From Paragorgia papillata (lineage: Eukaryota > Cnidaria > Anthozoa > Scleralcyonacea > Coralliidae), in contig JAWNZC010000351.1 of the NCBI GenBank assembly GCA_035771165.1, positions 9,569,501-9,633,500 on the forward strand: a stretch of DNA of 64,000 nucleotides. The letters run 5' to 3'. This document shows, one piece after another, positions 54,133 through 63,510 of the stretch (positions within the stretch are counted from its first letter, which is position 1; the number at the start of each line of letters is the position of its first letter). The position numbers and the translations under genes were made by a program. Below the pieces are notes generated by a model. That model saw only the letters and a list, made by a program, of their open reading frames with translations, did no database searches and was not told where the DNA came from.

Positions 54133-55584
54133 AAAGTGCCTCTAACCCCAAAAACGTTTTTTTAGCTATATCAAATTTCTAGTGTTTCTGCGAAAACAAA
54201 ATTTAATTTCTTAAAAAACTCCGATTTTTATGGCAGTTTCAAATTGGTAAAACTGCATGCGATCAAAGCTGGCTCACTTCCGTAAAAATAATTCGTTTCG
54301 AGAATGCTGAAACGAGTGTATTTTGTGACGTCACGCAAGGTACTCGTCGACTAGCGCCTTCAAGGCGTCATGCTATAACTGAATTCCGATATCTACATAT
54401 ATTTGCGTTTGCTGTATCGTTAGAAAGCTTGTGAAAAGATGGTGTTTAGTTGTGTTGCTGCCAATTGTACGAATAAAGCTAATCTCAAGGATGATGTAAG
54501 TCTTCACACCATTCCATATTTCAACGATGACCGGTCTGACGCTAACAAGCAAAGAAAAATGTGGGTTGATTCAGATTTCGTGAAGGCAAAACATGTCTTC
54601 GAACCTCCGAAAACTTCAACACTTTGCTCAGATCATTTCAAGCGTGAGGAATTCGAGAGAAGATATTGCGTGTTACCTTGTCAAACAAAACCGACCTATC
54701 AAAAATTAAGGCCTGATCATCTCGGGATTTGTGTATTTCCAAGTACTCATAGCCAAAGACTAGAGTGTAAACACACCGCTAAACACCATTCGCTTATTTC
54801 CACGCAATCTTTAGTCTTTTCGTTAGCTTTTCCTCGACCTCTAGCCGTTCCTGTTCTTCTCTGCTGTAATTTTCTAACCAGTCTTCGTTGGAAAACGAAA
54901 TCTACAGATTCAATCACGGCCGTAAGTTCGTCAGTTAGTTAACCGCATTAATCTTTCCGTTTCTATATTTCTAAAATCGCTGTACTGTGTCAGCCTTCCC
55001 AAGTGTTTATGCTACAATGTCTCGATGATCTAAGACTGAGTGCTAATGTCGGACCCTGTGCGGTTGTTGAAAAGATTCGGCGACGAGGACTAAGTGTGAA
55101 ATAAACTGTATTGCGCACGAGTTACGTCAATGTCAGATCTATAGCCATCGAACCTAAAGATCCGGTGTCGGAACTATAACCACGGCGTAAAGTTTATGTC
55201 CGAATCATCAGACTGATAACTAATTTCAGAATCTGATTCACTGCTAGACACGATTGCTAGACAATACTGAGAACTTTAAAAATGTGAAGTTTGTCGAGCG
55301 CCGGGCGAATCGATCGAATGATATGTAAATCAAAGCAGCTCAGATCATCGAAGCAACAACATCAAATCTATATACCAACTACCTTGCGTGACGTCAAAGA
55401 CGTGCTAGCTAGACCCAGACTCCTGTTATAAAAAATTCCGACGGCACTGGGCCACCAAAAGCCAAATTCAACACGCCATAAAAACCGGACAATTTATCCA
55501 AATTGAATTTTTTTTCACTAAAACACTACAAATAAAGAGTACATTCGATGAGCTTAAAATTGATTTTGGGGTTAGGGGCACTTT
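54133..55584. mobile_element. AAAGTGCC-ended element carrying a THAP domain gene
   Basis: A 1,452-bp unit beginning AAAGTGCCTCTAACCCC and ending GGGGTTAGGGGCACTTT. The ends are flanked by TTAA or TA, both possible because the boundary is ambiguous. The inverted ends extend about 200 bp with gaps and include mirrored TGACGTCACGCAAGGTA / TACCTTGCGTGACGTCA blocks near 54325 and 55385, each with a perfect CRE. No transposase is present; the only clear domain is a THAP DNA-binding finger. Shorter relatives with the same ends lie at 28772 and 56026. It is inserted in an intron of the CUB-LRR gene. Confidence 0.7.
54439..54942 (+). CDS. THAP-type zinc-finger protein, 167 aa
   Basis: ATG at 54439. 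Residues 1-80 form a THAP domain: MVFSCVAANC (Cys5, Cys10), Trp42, then TLCSDHF (Cys63, His66), which gives C-X4-C-X52-C-X2-H. The closing AVPTIF motif is altered (PDHLGICVF). THAP fingers bind specific DNA; P-element transposases use one to recognise their own ends. The remaining 90 residues are low-information Ser/Leu/Phe-rich sequence with no recognisable domain and may be out of the true frame or intronic. The gene lies within the terminal repeats of a 1.45-kb element, so the protein may act on that element family. A transposase is missing. Confidence 0.75.
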   Translation: MVFSCVAANCTNKANLKDDVSLHTIPYFNDDRSDANKQRKMWVDSDFVKAKHVFEPPKTSTLCSDHFKREEFERRYCVLPCQTKPTYQKLRPDHLGICVFPSTHSQRLECKHTAKHHSLISTQSLVFSLAFPRPLAVPVLLCCNFLTSLRWKTKSTDSITAVSSSVS

Positions 55585-56025
55585 AACTTAGTAACAGTAA
55601 ACTAGTGTATAGCTTTCGAAAGGATTCCTCCTAAATAATTATTTACGACATATATGACACCTATTTCCTCTTGAAGTGTGAATTCGTCCGTAGTCCACAA
55701 ACATGGCTGTTATCTGTATTCAACCAACGTCTTCCGAACTTACTTAAATAGGTTGGGAATGCTTTTGAAGCAAAAAGTGCCGCCGTGTTCATGTAATTAT
55801 GCGCATAATGAGAAAGATAGGGAAGGGTGTAGAAAATTAAATAAAACAAAACACCTTCGTTCAAGCCATGGCCTTAACGAACGTTTTCTTTTATATAATT
55901 ATCTACTTTTTTATTTATTCACTTTACCATCACATTTTACTCTGATGAAGGACACCGCTCGAAACGCCATTATTTTGTTATCAAATCTATTCTCTGCAGT
56001 TTACCACTTTTTTACTTAGTTATTT
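55585..56025. other. Intron sequence, nothing recognised
   Basis: Open frames 55661-55864 (minus) and 55678-56019 (plus) overlap each other and show no motif. Confidence 0.35.
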
Positions 56026-56440
56026 AAAGTGCCCGTAACCTCGATAGTTTTTATTGTCTTATTTGGAAGAACTTTTAAAATGATAACGTAACTTCTTTGG
56101 AAGATGTTCGCTTTTTCGCTTTGTTTTTGGCCGATATTTCATTTTGTTTGATATGCAAATGTACGGAATTTACGTCACTTATGCATAATGACTTATTAGA
56201 GAATGTTATATAACTTTGCGTTCATCAAATAAAAACACTAAAGTATGAATATCATGTGTGCGTGTTTCTCCCACAACACCAAACTTCTCGATTTTAAAGG
56301 ATTTCGTTCGAGAATGAAAGAGATACAGAAACTTCTTCGATAAGTCATTATGCATGTGTGACGTAAATTCCGGACATTTGCATATCAAACAAAATGAAAT
56401 ATCTCAAAAACAAAGCGAAAAAGCGAAAATCTTCCAAAGA
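56026..56440. mobile_element. Second palindromic MITE of the AAAGTGCC family, right end truncated
   Basis: Begins TTTAAAGTGCCCGTAACC. The left arm (56075-56200) and right arm (56340-56435) are inverted copies, with GATATGCAAATGT on the left and ACATTTGCATATC on the right, so both arms keep a perfect octamer. The right arm ends abruptly at about 56440 before reaching a GGCACTTT terminus. Confidence 0.7.
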
Positions 56441-56961
56441 AGACTGGAATGGCTTAACTGAGATGATTCTAACTCATTCTTGACTTGCTTCTTGGTTGCG
56501 CTCACTATCCTCATTTTATGCAAACATTTTTGCCTAATATTGGTACGAGGGCAATCAAGCATTTTATTCATTCATTCATTTATGTGTATGTCTCGACGTC
56601 TCGTGAGCTAGCCTGTTTACTTAGCGGGATGGCTGGTTTTCATTTTAAACATCTCTAATAATAACCCGCAGGGGGTGAGTTCCCTCATGTTACAGAGTAA
56701 AATTTGGTGAAAGCTAGACTGAAACTACAATACTATATCAACACTTGACTTTTGTACTCAATTTTATGGGATGCCAAATAAAATAGAGTTGAGATATATA
56801 TTATTGTGGTATTGACAATTTTTTCAAAGGACTTAAAGATCCGACTGTGACAGTTGCGAATAATGCAAATAGAACACCAGTCTACTGATTATATAAATCT
56901 AGTATAGCATGAACAAAGTAAATATGTATGAAATTAATATTTGTTCTTTAATTTGATGTAG

Positions 56962-57033
56962 TCGCTTGTCTAAAAACCGTATTGAGAACATTCCAAGACT
57001 ACTTTTTCATGAAACTCGGTCACTTGCAGTACT
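56962..57033 (+). CDS. CUB-LRR gene, LRR exon 3
   Basis: 72 bp, acceptor TTGATGTAG, donor GTAAGT, phase 2 both ends. It encodes RLSKNRIENIPRLLFHETRS plus LAV, a canonical LRR. Confidence 0.85.
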
Positions 57034-57194
57034 GTAAGTAATTAATATTGCATTATAGAATTAGTCAGTAACAACATACAATTTGATTGTTTATTGAACT
57101 GTGGGTCAATTGTAACTCGCCGAGTTATATATTACTTGATACGAGGGCTTGCATGGTTTCCTGTTTTTGCTAAGTTTTATTATATAATATTAAG

Positions 57195-57640
57195 TAGAGC
57201 TGGCAAAAACAAACCCAGCTGGCGAAACGTCGTCAGATCGACCTTGAAACATCATCGAATGAAGGTTAAAAATCCAAATCGAATCGACGTTTAATTATTG
57301 ACGTCGTTTCGACGTTAGATTATCGACCTTTTTTTCGACGCCAACAACATTGAACCAACATGAAACAGGCATAGTTTTTACCACGGCTTTATCCACTCGT
57401 CAGTTATCTATTTATAATAACTGATCAAAGTTCTGTCTGCAACCTTCAACAGCGAAGCGCAAACAAGAAGAAAACCAGGTCAAATATTTAAGATGGTCTG
57501 TCTTCATTTGCAAGTTAACTTTACAATTTCGACGTCGATTTGAACAACGTCGAAAGAACATCATTTTCTTACGTTGATAAAACGTTGACAAGGAGACGTC
57601 GAAACAACGTTGATGCATGATGGTTAAATGACGTAGCCTG
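57195..57640. repeat. Palindromic repeat rich in ACGTCGAAACGACGTT words
   Basis: GACGTCGTTTCGACGTT and similar words occur in both orientations through this stretch (57280-57335, 57530-57615). The composition suggests a MITE-type element with vague ends. Confidence 0.4.
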
Positions 57641-58794
57641 CGTAGCTGGCGGTATTAGGGGGTTCGGGCAACGAGAAATAACGTCTGCCCAAAAAACATG
57701 TGTTTTTGAATGGTCCGTCCGCTGGGTGACGGAGAATTCTGATTGGTCGGAATATTTATTTTTGATTTCAGGAGTTATTATATTACAGACATGAGTGGAC
57801 AAATATTAAGCGAATGTATCGAGAAAGTATTGAATTCTTTAAAGGTCAACTAAACCTTTCGAAGTTATATTTCTGAAAGGGCTATTATCTAACTTAGCAA
57901 AAGTGAAGCAAAATATGAATTTTGAGGTAAAGCAAAGAATTTATCAGCGAAGCCTTCTTAGGTCCTCTTGAAGCATGACCGCGTTTCTAGGAGAATGGGT
58001 ACTCCATTGTCTTTGACGTCGTACCGGTAAAACCCACCAATCACATTGTTGTTTGTTACCGGTATGACATCACAAGGTACTAGTGCCAGTCTTTATTTCG
58101 ATGCGGTCGTCGTTCACACGAGTTCGGCAAAAGGAGCAAAAACTCAAACTTAGACAGTTCATAAAAGTGGAACCGAGTGACTGGTTTCAATTATTTCTTC
58201 GGTTTTAGATTGAACTTTTGCGACTTTAACGGAAAATAGAATAGAATAACCTGGAAACGTATAGTTGCCCTTTAAGCGCTATATCGGTCGTCACGTCGTT
58301 TTGAACTGAAGAGTGAACAACGAATTGCAGTTGAATATCTATTGCTTGGTAGAGATGTTTCATGTCGTGTTGAATAAATCTCATCACTAAAACGGTGAGT
58401 TTGTCTGATTGGATCAAGCAAAAGTCAATCAAAACTGTAAAAACGCTTGCACTGTTTCTTCCGCGTCTTTCCTCCCGAGTATAAAATTGGTCGTAAGTTA
58501 ACATTTAATTAACTTGCCCAACGAGTTTGGTATAAGCACTACATTTTTTTAGTTTATAATAAACAATTGAAAGATGCACATTTCTACTTAGTTTTCAAAA
58601 AATCACACGCCGCCTTAAAAAAAGCAAAAAGTTAATTAAATTGTTATTTTTGTTAACGTCTATAGAATTTAAATATGTCAATTCAACATTAAACTTTGAT
58701 AGTTAGTAAATTCAAGTAAAGTGTTTGGACATTTATCTACTTGTTATTTAACTTATAATAAAACATTTAATATTTTTTTTGTTTACATATCTAG
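57641..58794. other. Intron sequence
   Basis: No exon recognised. A small foldback at about 58016-58073 pairs ACGTCGTACCGGTAAAAC with GTTACCGGTATGACATC. A minus-strand frame at 58226-58504 is featureless. Confidence 0.4.
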
Positions 58795-58866
58795 AGATCT
58801 CAGTATGAACTTTATCAAAGAATTGAAAGATGGACTGTTTCCAATTGAAAATAACGTAAAAGTGTT
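58795..58866 (+). CDS. CUB-LRR gene, LRR exon 4
   Basis: 72 bp, acceptor CATATCTAG, donor GTAAGT, phase 2 both ends. It encodes DLSMNFIKELKDGLFPIENN plus VKV, a canonical LRR. Confidence 0.82.
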
Positions 58867-58984
58867 GTAAGTACAGAGTAATCATGTGACACAAATCTAT
58901 ATAGTGTAACAAAAGAAATTATAATAGTATTTCTGTAATTACGGTTAGAATTTAATTGTTCTGTTTACAATTATTGACTCATAG

Positions 58985-59065
58985 TTTTCACTTACGCTTA
59001 TCAAATAACAATATATTCATAATTAGCACATACTTCAGTGGTGAAAAGTGCTTTTTACGTAATCT
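58985..59065 (+). CDS. Possible fifth LRR segment, aberrant
   Basis: After TTGACTCATAG the frame, in the expected phase, reads FHLRLSNNNIFIISTYFSG..., with the LRR signature LRLSNNNI. It is nine bases longer than the other LRR exons, has no GT donor at the expected place, and follows exon 4 after only 118 bp instead of kilobases. The frame stays open to 59180. It may be a terminal exon, a decayed exon, or chance. Confidence 0.35.
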
Positions 59066-59180
59066 AATTGGCTTCTCAATGACCGGATATCGTGCCCTAT
59101 TCATGAGTGCACGTCCGGGCAAAATAAAATGGCGGCCAGTTTTTCTCTATTGTTTGAAGCAGAGGATATTTCTATTATAG

Positions 59181-59843
59181 TTTTTCTATCCTATGCAAAC
59201 ATGAAGAGATCACAAGTTGCTGCCAAAACTAGGCAAGTGAAAAAATTCAGCCGCGGTTTTACTCTTTCTGAACGACACGTTTATACTCATATCTTTAACC
59301 TGTGTATTTTACTCTTGTTAACATAAAAAGATTTTTACATGCCAAAACCTAATTTATAACGCAATTCATCTCCGTCCACATTAGGAATTCCCTGAATACT
59401 GCACTTTAACAGAGTGTATTTTTTAAATACGGATATATTCTATTTACTTATCAAGCTTTGATATTAGACGAATTTCTTGTCTGTAAGTTTAGGCAAGTTT
59501 GCTCTCAGCCAGGTTGAAAATACCCGAAACATAATACAACTGCAATTCTTAATCGGAGTTCGACTTTATCACCGTTGTTGGACATCAGGTCTAACCATGG
59601 TCTCGCCGTTTTCTAACCATTTTCTAACCATTTTTCTACCGCGGATCGATATCAAGTGCACTGTTAAGTTTCTTGTAAGCGGAACTCTACCGAGTATTCT
59701 CAAACTCATTAATAATTCATAAGATGAAAACAAAGGAAATCAGTAGCGAGACGGTGAACTGGATACCCGGTCGTAATTAGCATAGAATTTTGGCAACTTT
59801 CAACCTGATTTTTTCATAAAATACTGATTTGTTTGAGAAGCTA
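59181..59843. other. Intergenic or intron, nothing recognised
   Basis: No convincing exon; the word TTTTCTAACCA is repeated near 59610-59630. Confidence 0.35.
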
Positions 59844-59978
59844 GATCAAACACTCGAAAGTGTTTCATCCTCTATCCAGTCACCTCGAAATTGGTTAAAA
59901 ACTCGGCCTACGACCTCGTTTTTCAACCACTTCTCGGTGACTGGATATTGGAGGAAACACTCTTCCTCGTGTTTGATC
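59844..59978. repeat. Foldback hairpin with about 65-bp arms and very short loop
   Basis: GATCAAACACTCG..TATCCAGTCACCTCG..TTGGTTAAAAACTCGG pairs with the inverted CGTTTTTCAACC..CGGTGACTGGATA..GTGTTTGATC. The transcript would form a long imperfect hairpin resembling a small-RNA precursor. Confidence 0.75.
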
Positions 59979-60146
59979 TATTACTTCCAAGTTACCAGCG
60001 ACACTGTCATGCTTGAAAATACTGAAGAAATATGATTGGCAAAACATATTTATTTTGGAAAAACTTACGACGTATTTGCTAATTTGCCGACAGATAATTA
60101 CCCAGCGCTATTCCCCTCTGTTAGATAAAGAAAATGTAGTTAGCTT

Positions 60147-60220
60147 ACAAGAAGTAGAACGCTGGTGTGAGACCACGATTAGCTACCATGCAGTAGAACG
60201 ATGGTGTGAGACCACGAGTT
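60147..60220 (+). repeat. Two tandem copies of AGTAGAACGxTGGTGTGAGACCACGA
   Basis: Copies begin at about 60147 and 60192. They lie upstream of the primer site of the third gypsy element and so probably in its 5' LTR. Confidence 0.65.
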
Positions 60221-60314
60221 CGGGGAGAACAAAAGTATATTTGATGGTTTTAATATTCCTCAATCCTCATTAAACAAATATTAAAGCAGTATACTAACTG
60301 AGTGGGTAACAATT

Positions 60315-60332
60315 TGGAGGTCCCACCGAGAT
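60315..60332 (+). other. Primer-binding site, tRNA-Gln type
   Basis: TGGAGGTCCCACCGAGAT follows GGGTAACA with a three-base gap and reads as the complement of a tRNA-Gln 3' end. It marks the 3' end of a 5' LTR at about 60311; the LTR start was not found. Confidence 0.7.
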
Positions 60333-60563
60333 CAAGGAGAAGTTATTCCTTGAAGGTAAAGCAAAATACTTTGTGTATTTGTGTAAAAGGCGATTGGATT
60401 GTATCGCTGGCATAGACATTAAAATGTGGTAGAATCTTATCAATTCCCAGCGACTCGTGGAACTCTAAGATTTCTCATTTGATAACAAGATCTGTTGTGT
60501 AAAGAATCGGATGCAGGTGTGTGAAAGAAAGCACCAAGGATTTTGTTGATATCTCAAGGGAAA

Positions 60564-61591
60564 ATGGCCGACGCGAATGCCAAAATCGAAGACTTACAAC
60601 TTCAGTCCAAATCTCCCTGTCAGGCTAGCATGGATATAATAAAAGTAATAGCTGAGCGTATACAGGGATTGAACAAGCGACATGGAAAGAGAAGAAAATT
60701 AAAATGGTGGCAATTGTGTCAGAATTCCTAGAGAAAGAACTTGATAAGCTAGGGACAGATGAACAAGTCGCCATGCTCGACGATTTGTTAGGTCGTTGTA
60801 AAGAAACCAATGCTGAGTCTCAGAACGAAGAACCTGTAGTTGTTCAGAATAATAAGGAACAGGGGGTGGAATTGTTAAAAGAACAGCTAAAGAAACTTCA
60901 GACATCGCAGGAGAAAGAATTGGATGAAACAAATGCAAAATTAGATAAAGCAGAAGAGAAACTAAGGGGGGAAACAACAAAATAACTCGTCATTGCCTGC
61001 AATGCTTGGATCCACAAGTGTACTGAGGAGGCAGTTCAAGATCATTGGACAAATTAGGGAGCCCAACCAGAAGGACAAAGTCACTACACTTCTTTGGTGC
61101 GACAAATTGAAGCCGGTCAAGAACAAGGATACACAGAAGCTGAAATAGTCAATGGTGTGATTTGTGCAATCAGCCCAAGTATGGTCCTAAGAAGTTACCT
61201 TGAAATGTTCAGCAACCTGTCACTGGATCGGCTGAGAAAGATTATTCACAGCCATTATGATGTGAAGGATACAACAGAATTGTATCAGAGTTTGGCTTCT
61301 GTGTGCCAAGGCTCCAAAGACTCACCCCAGGCATTCCTCATGCGTGCATTGGACTTAAGACAGAAGATTATTTTTACCAGAACAAAAGGTTCCGACACAT
61401 TGCAGTATGATGCAAACCATATCCAAAAGCTCTTCCTGAGAACAATTGAGACTGGACTACAAGATGAAAGTATCCGTGCAAAACTCCAGCCCTACCTGAA
61501 AGATGTCACTATCCAAGACGAAGACCTAATTCACCAGTTCAATGTGGCCGTTTGCTTTGAGGGTGAAAGATCAAGAAAGATGAAGTCCTAA
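60564..61591 (+). pseudogene. gag of the third gypsy-type element
   Basis: Starts at ATG 60564 (MADANAKIEDLQLQSK). A shift near 60700 moves to the frame beginning VAIVSEFLEKELDKLG, which includes a coiled coil (LKEQLKKLQTSQEKELDETN). A further shift near 61085 follows FKIIGQIREPNQKDKV. The last part, 61094-61591, carries a capsid-like helical region (RQIEAGQEQGYTEAEIVNGV, then MFSNLSLDRLRKIIHSHY, then ALDLRQKI). This Gag family is recurrent in animals; I do not have a secure family name. Confidence 0.7.
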
Positions 61592-61604
61592 TCCAACACT
61601 AAGG

Positions 61605-62087
61605 TTGGCCCAGACATCTCTGGTGAGCACCGACCAAGAATCCAAAAGAAATTCACAGCCGACAAAACCCACAACTTCGCCCAGTGATGTAATGGCAGCG
61701 ATTCAGGGGATCAAGACAGAAGTTGAGTCCCTCAGAGCAGAAGTTAGGAACAAAAGTATGCAGCGTGAAGATACAAGAGCAAAAGGTAAACAGCCCTCTA
61801 GGAGAACATTGTGTTCATCCTGCCAAGAATGTGGTAATACAATAGCCATTATGCTGCTGGTTGTCGGAGAAAATCAAGCAAATAGTCTTTAAATGGACCA
61901 AGGTTACTCCTCTTCCGAGGGACCGATAGTAGCCGAGCCCATCACAAGGTCCCACCAGTGTTACAATTGTAATAAAACAGTTGAATGTTTAGAAGAATTG
62001 CAACGTTGTTCTCAATGCAAACTTGTGTTGTATTGTTCCAGAAAATGTCAAAAGGAACATTGGCACTTACACAAGCCTTTAAGATGA
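61605..62087 (+). pseudogene. Gag tail and MYND-type zinc finger of the third element
   Basis: 61605-61892 is a Ser/Thr/Lys-rich linker with a damaged Cys cluster (CSSCQECGN). At 61950-62085 the frame reads CYNCNKTVECLEELQRC, then SQCKLVLYCSRKC and QKEHWHLH, with the C-X2-C ... C-X2-C ... C-X3-C ... H spacing of a MYND finger. MYND fingers usually bind proline-rich peptides. Its place between Gag and RT in a retroelement is unusual. It ends at 62087 shortly after HKPL. Confidence 0.7.
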
Positions 62088-62094
62088 GAATTAT

Positions 62095-62560
62095 TTTCAA
62101 TCACACTTTCCAAACGTCAAGGCAAAGAACATATCGGAATTGTTGGACAGACCCCTAGAACTGACCGCAGCTAATGGAACCCCGATTCCGTACACTGGCT
62201 GGGTCGAGTTATAGAAGTCAAATTACTTCATATACAAAAGGACGGGTAAAAGCAATTATGGTACCTTTCTTGGTGACTTCTGAACAGTTAGAAAATCCAA
62301 TAGTGGGGTACAATGTCATTCAATAAATTGTTGGAAGTGATAGTGCCTCGATCCAAGCAAGTTTTGCACAATACAGTGATGAAACTTTGGACGACCTTGT
62401 GGACCTGATTCAAAATGAGAGCCAAGACTGCCTTTGCTTTGTTAAACCTGCAAAGAAAGATGTTCTGATACTAAGAAACCAAACAAGGATGGGAAGTACC
62501 GTGCCGTGCAAAAACTGGTCGAATTGATTGCGAATTACCGGTGTTGTTTGAACCTGATGA
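62095..62560 (+). pseudogene. Protease-region remnant of the third element
   Basis: Short blocks in changing frames: NISELLDRPLELTAANGTPI (about 62130-62190), VPFLVTSEQLENPIVGYNVI (about 62260-62325) and SDETLDDLVDLIQNES (about 62375). This is retropepsin-domain-like sequence, without the catalytic DTG (the start is lost). Confidence 0.6.
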
Positions 62561-62569
62561 AAACGCTCA

Positions 62570-63388
62570 TTGGCCAGCAGGATTAGAATTGCAAGAGACA
62601 CTGACTTCGGTCAAGAAAGGAAAAAAACATTGCTTAGTGTCGCAGTCCGCAACACAAACCACGACATTCTGAATCGACGAACAGTGTTGGGAAATCTACA
62701 ACTAATGAAATCCGCAACAACTGTTGATGTGAAATTAAAGAACGACTCTGTTCAGCCTGAAGAAGCGAGGTCAACTGCAAGGCCAGCACAATGTGGAGTT
62801 GTTCAAAGCCAAGAAGACCAACTGACGAGCTTCATGGGGAAAGAGAATCGCCACTTAACAACGTTTATCACTCCTTGGGATCTGTATGAATGGGTGAGGA
62901 TCCCCTTTGGACTGACGAATGCACCAACCAACTTCTAAAGATTTATGGAACACTGCCTCGGTGATCTCAGAGATGAGAATGCCATACCGTACTTGGACGA
63001 TGTGATTGTTTTCAGTGGTTCCTTCGACCTGCATGTTGAACATTTACGTAGAGTATTACGTCGATTACGACAGCATGGCGTGAAACTAAAACCACGAAAA
63101 TGTAACTTTTTCAAGCGAGAAGTGTGCTTTCTGGGGCGCATAGTATCGAAAGATGGCTATACGATGGACCCCAAAGGCATGGAAGCCGTGAGAGTTTTAA
63201 AGAATTCTAACCCCAAAACGATTGCAGACGTGAGGCGCCTGGTTGGCCTTCTGGGATACTACCGTCGTTATATCGCAAACTTTTCAAGAATTGCTAAACC
63301 ATTGTACGACTTATTAAGCGTTCCAAAGACAGTGAAGCTGCATACCAAAGATAAAAGTAGGAGCAAAAGCGGCCAGTTATCTTCTTGA
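62570..63388 (+). pseudogene. RT remnant of the third element
   Basis: 62570-62820 is spacer (HDILNRRTVLGNLQLMKSAT). The RT fingers are deleted, and at about 62850 the frame enters TTFITPWDLYEWVRIPFGLT. A stop at 62936 is followed in the same frame by MEHCLGDL, IPYLDDVIVFSG (YLDD at 62990-63001), FFKREVCFLGRIV and RRLVGLLGYYRRYIANFSRI. The connection to RNase H (PIMAYPDYHKPYLI, about 63445-63485) is in a shifted frame, after which similarity ends. Confidence 0.82.
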
Positions 63389-63510
63389 ACGAACAACATC
63401 AAGAGTCACAGGAAAAGCTGATAGAGCATGCCTCACAAGCCTACCGATTATGGCTTACCCCGACTATCACAAGCCTTATTTAATAGTTGAGTCGGTTTTC
63501 ATTGTTCTTC

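Larger units (their letters stand above)
60312..63510 (+). mobile_element. Third gypsy-type LTR element with MYND finger, 3'-truncated
   Basis: Primer site, gag, a MYND zinc finger, a decayed protease region, RT with YLDD and the first residues of RNase H, then loss of homology at about 63500. There is no integrase and no 3' LTR. Several frameshifts and a deletion within RT mark it as dead. Confidence 0.75.

Noticed and set aside
54133..55584. P-element with 8-bp target duplication
   Set aside because: The 8 bases on either side do not match; the flanks are better read as TTAA or TA, and no P transposase is present.
57412..57802. Minus-strand frames over 57.4-57.8 kb
   Set aside because: They run through ACGTCGAAAC palindromic repeat sequence and have no recognisable domain.
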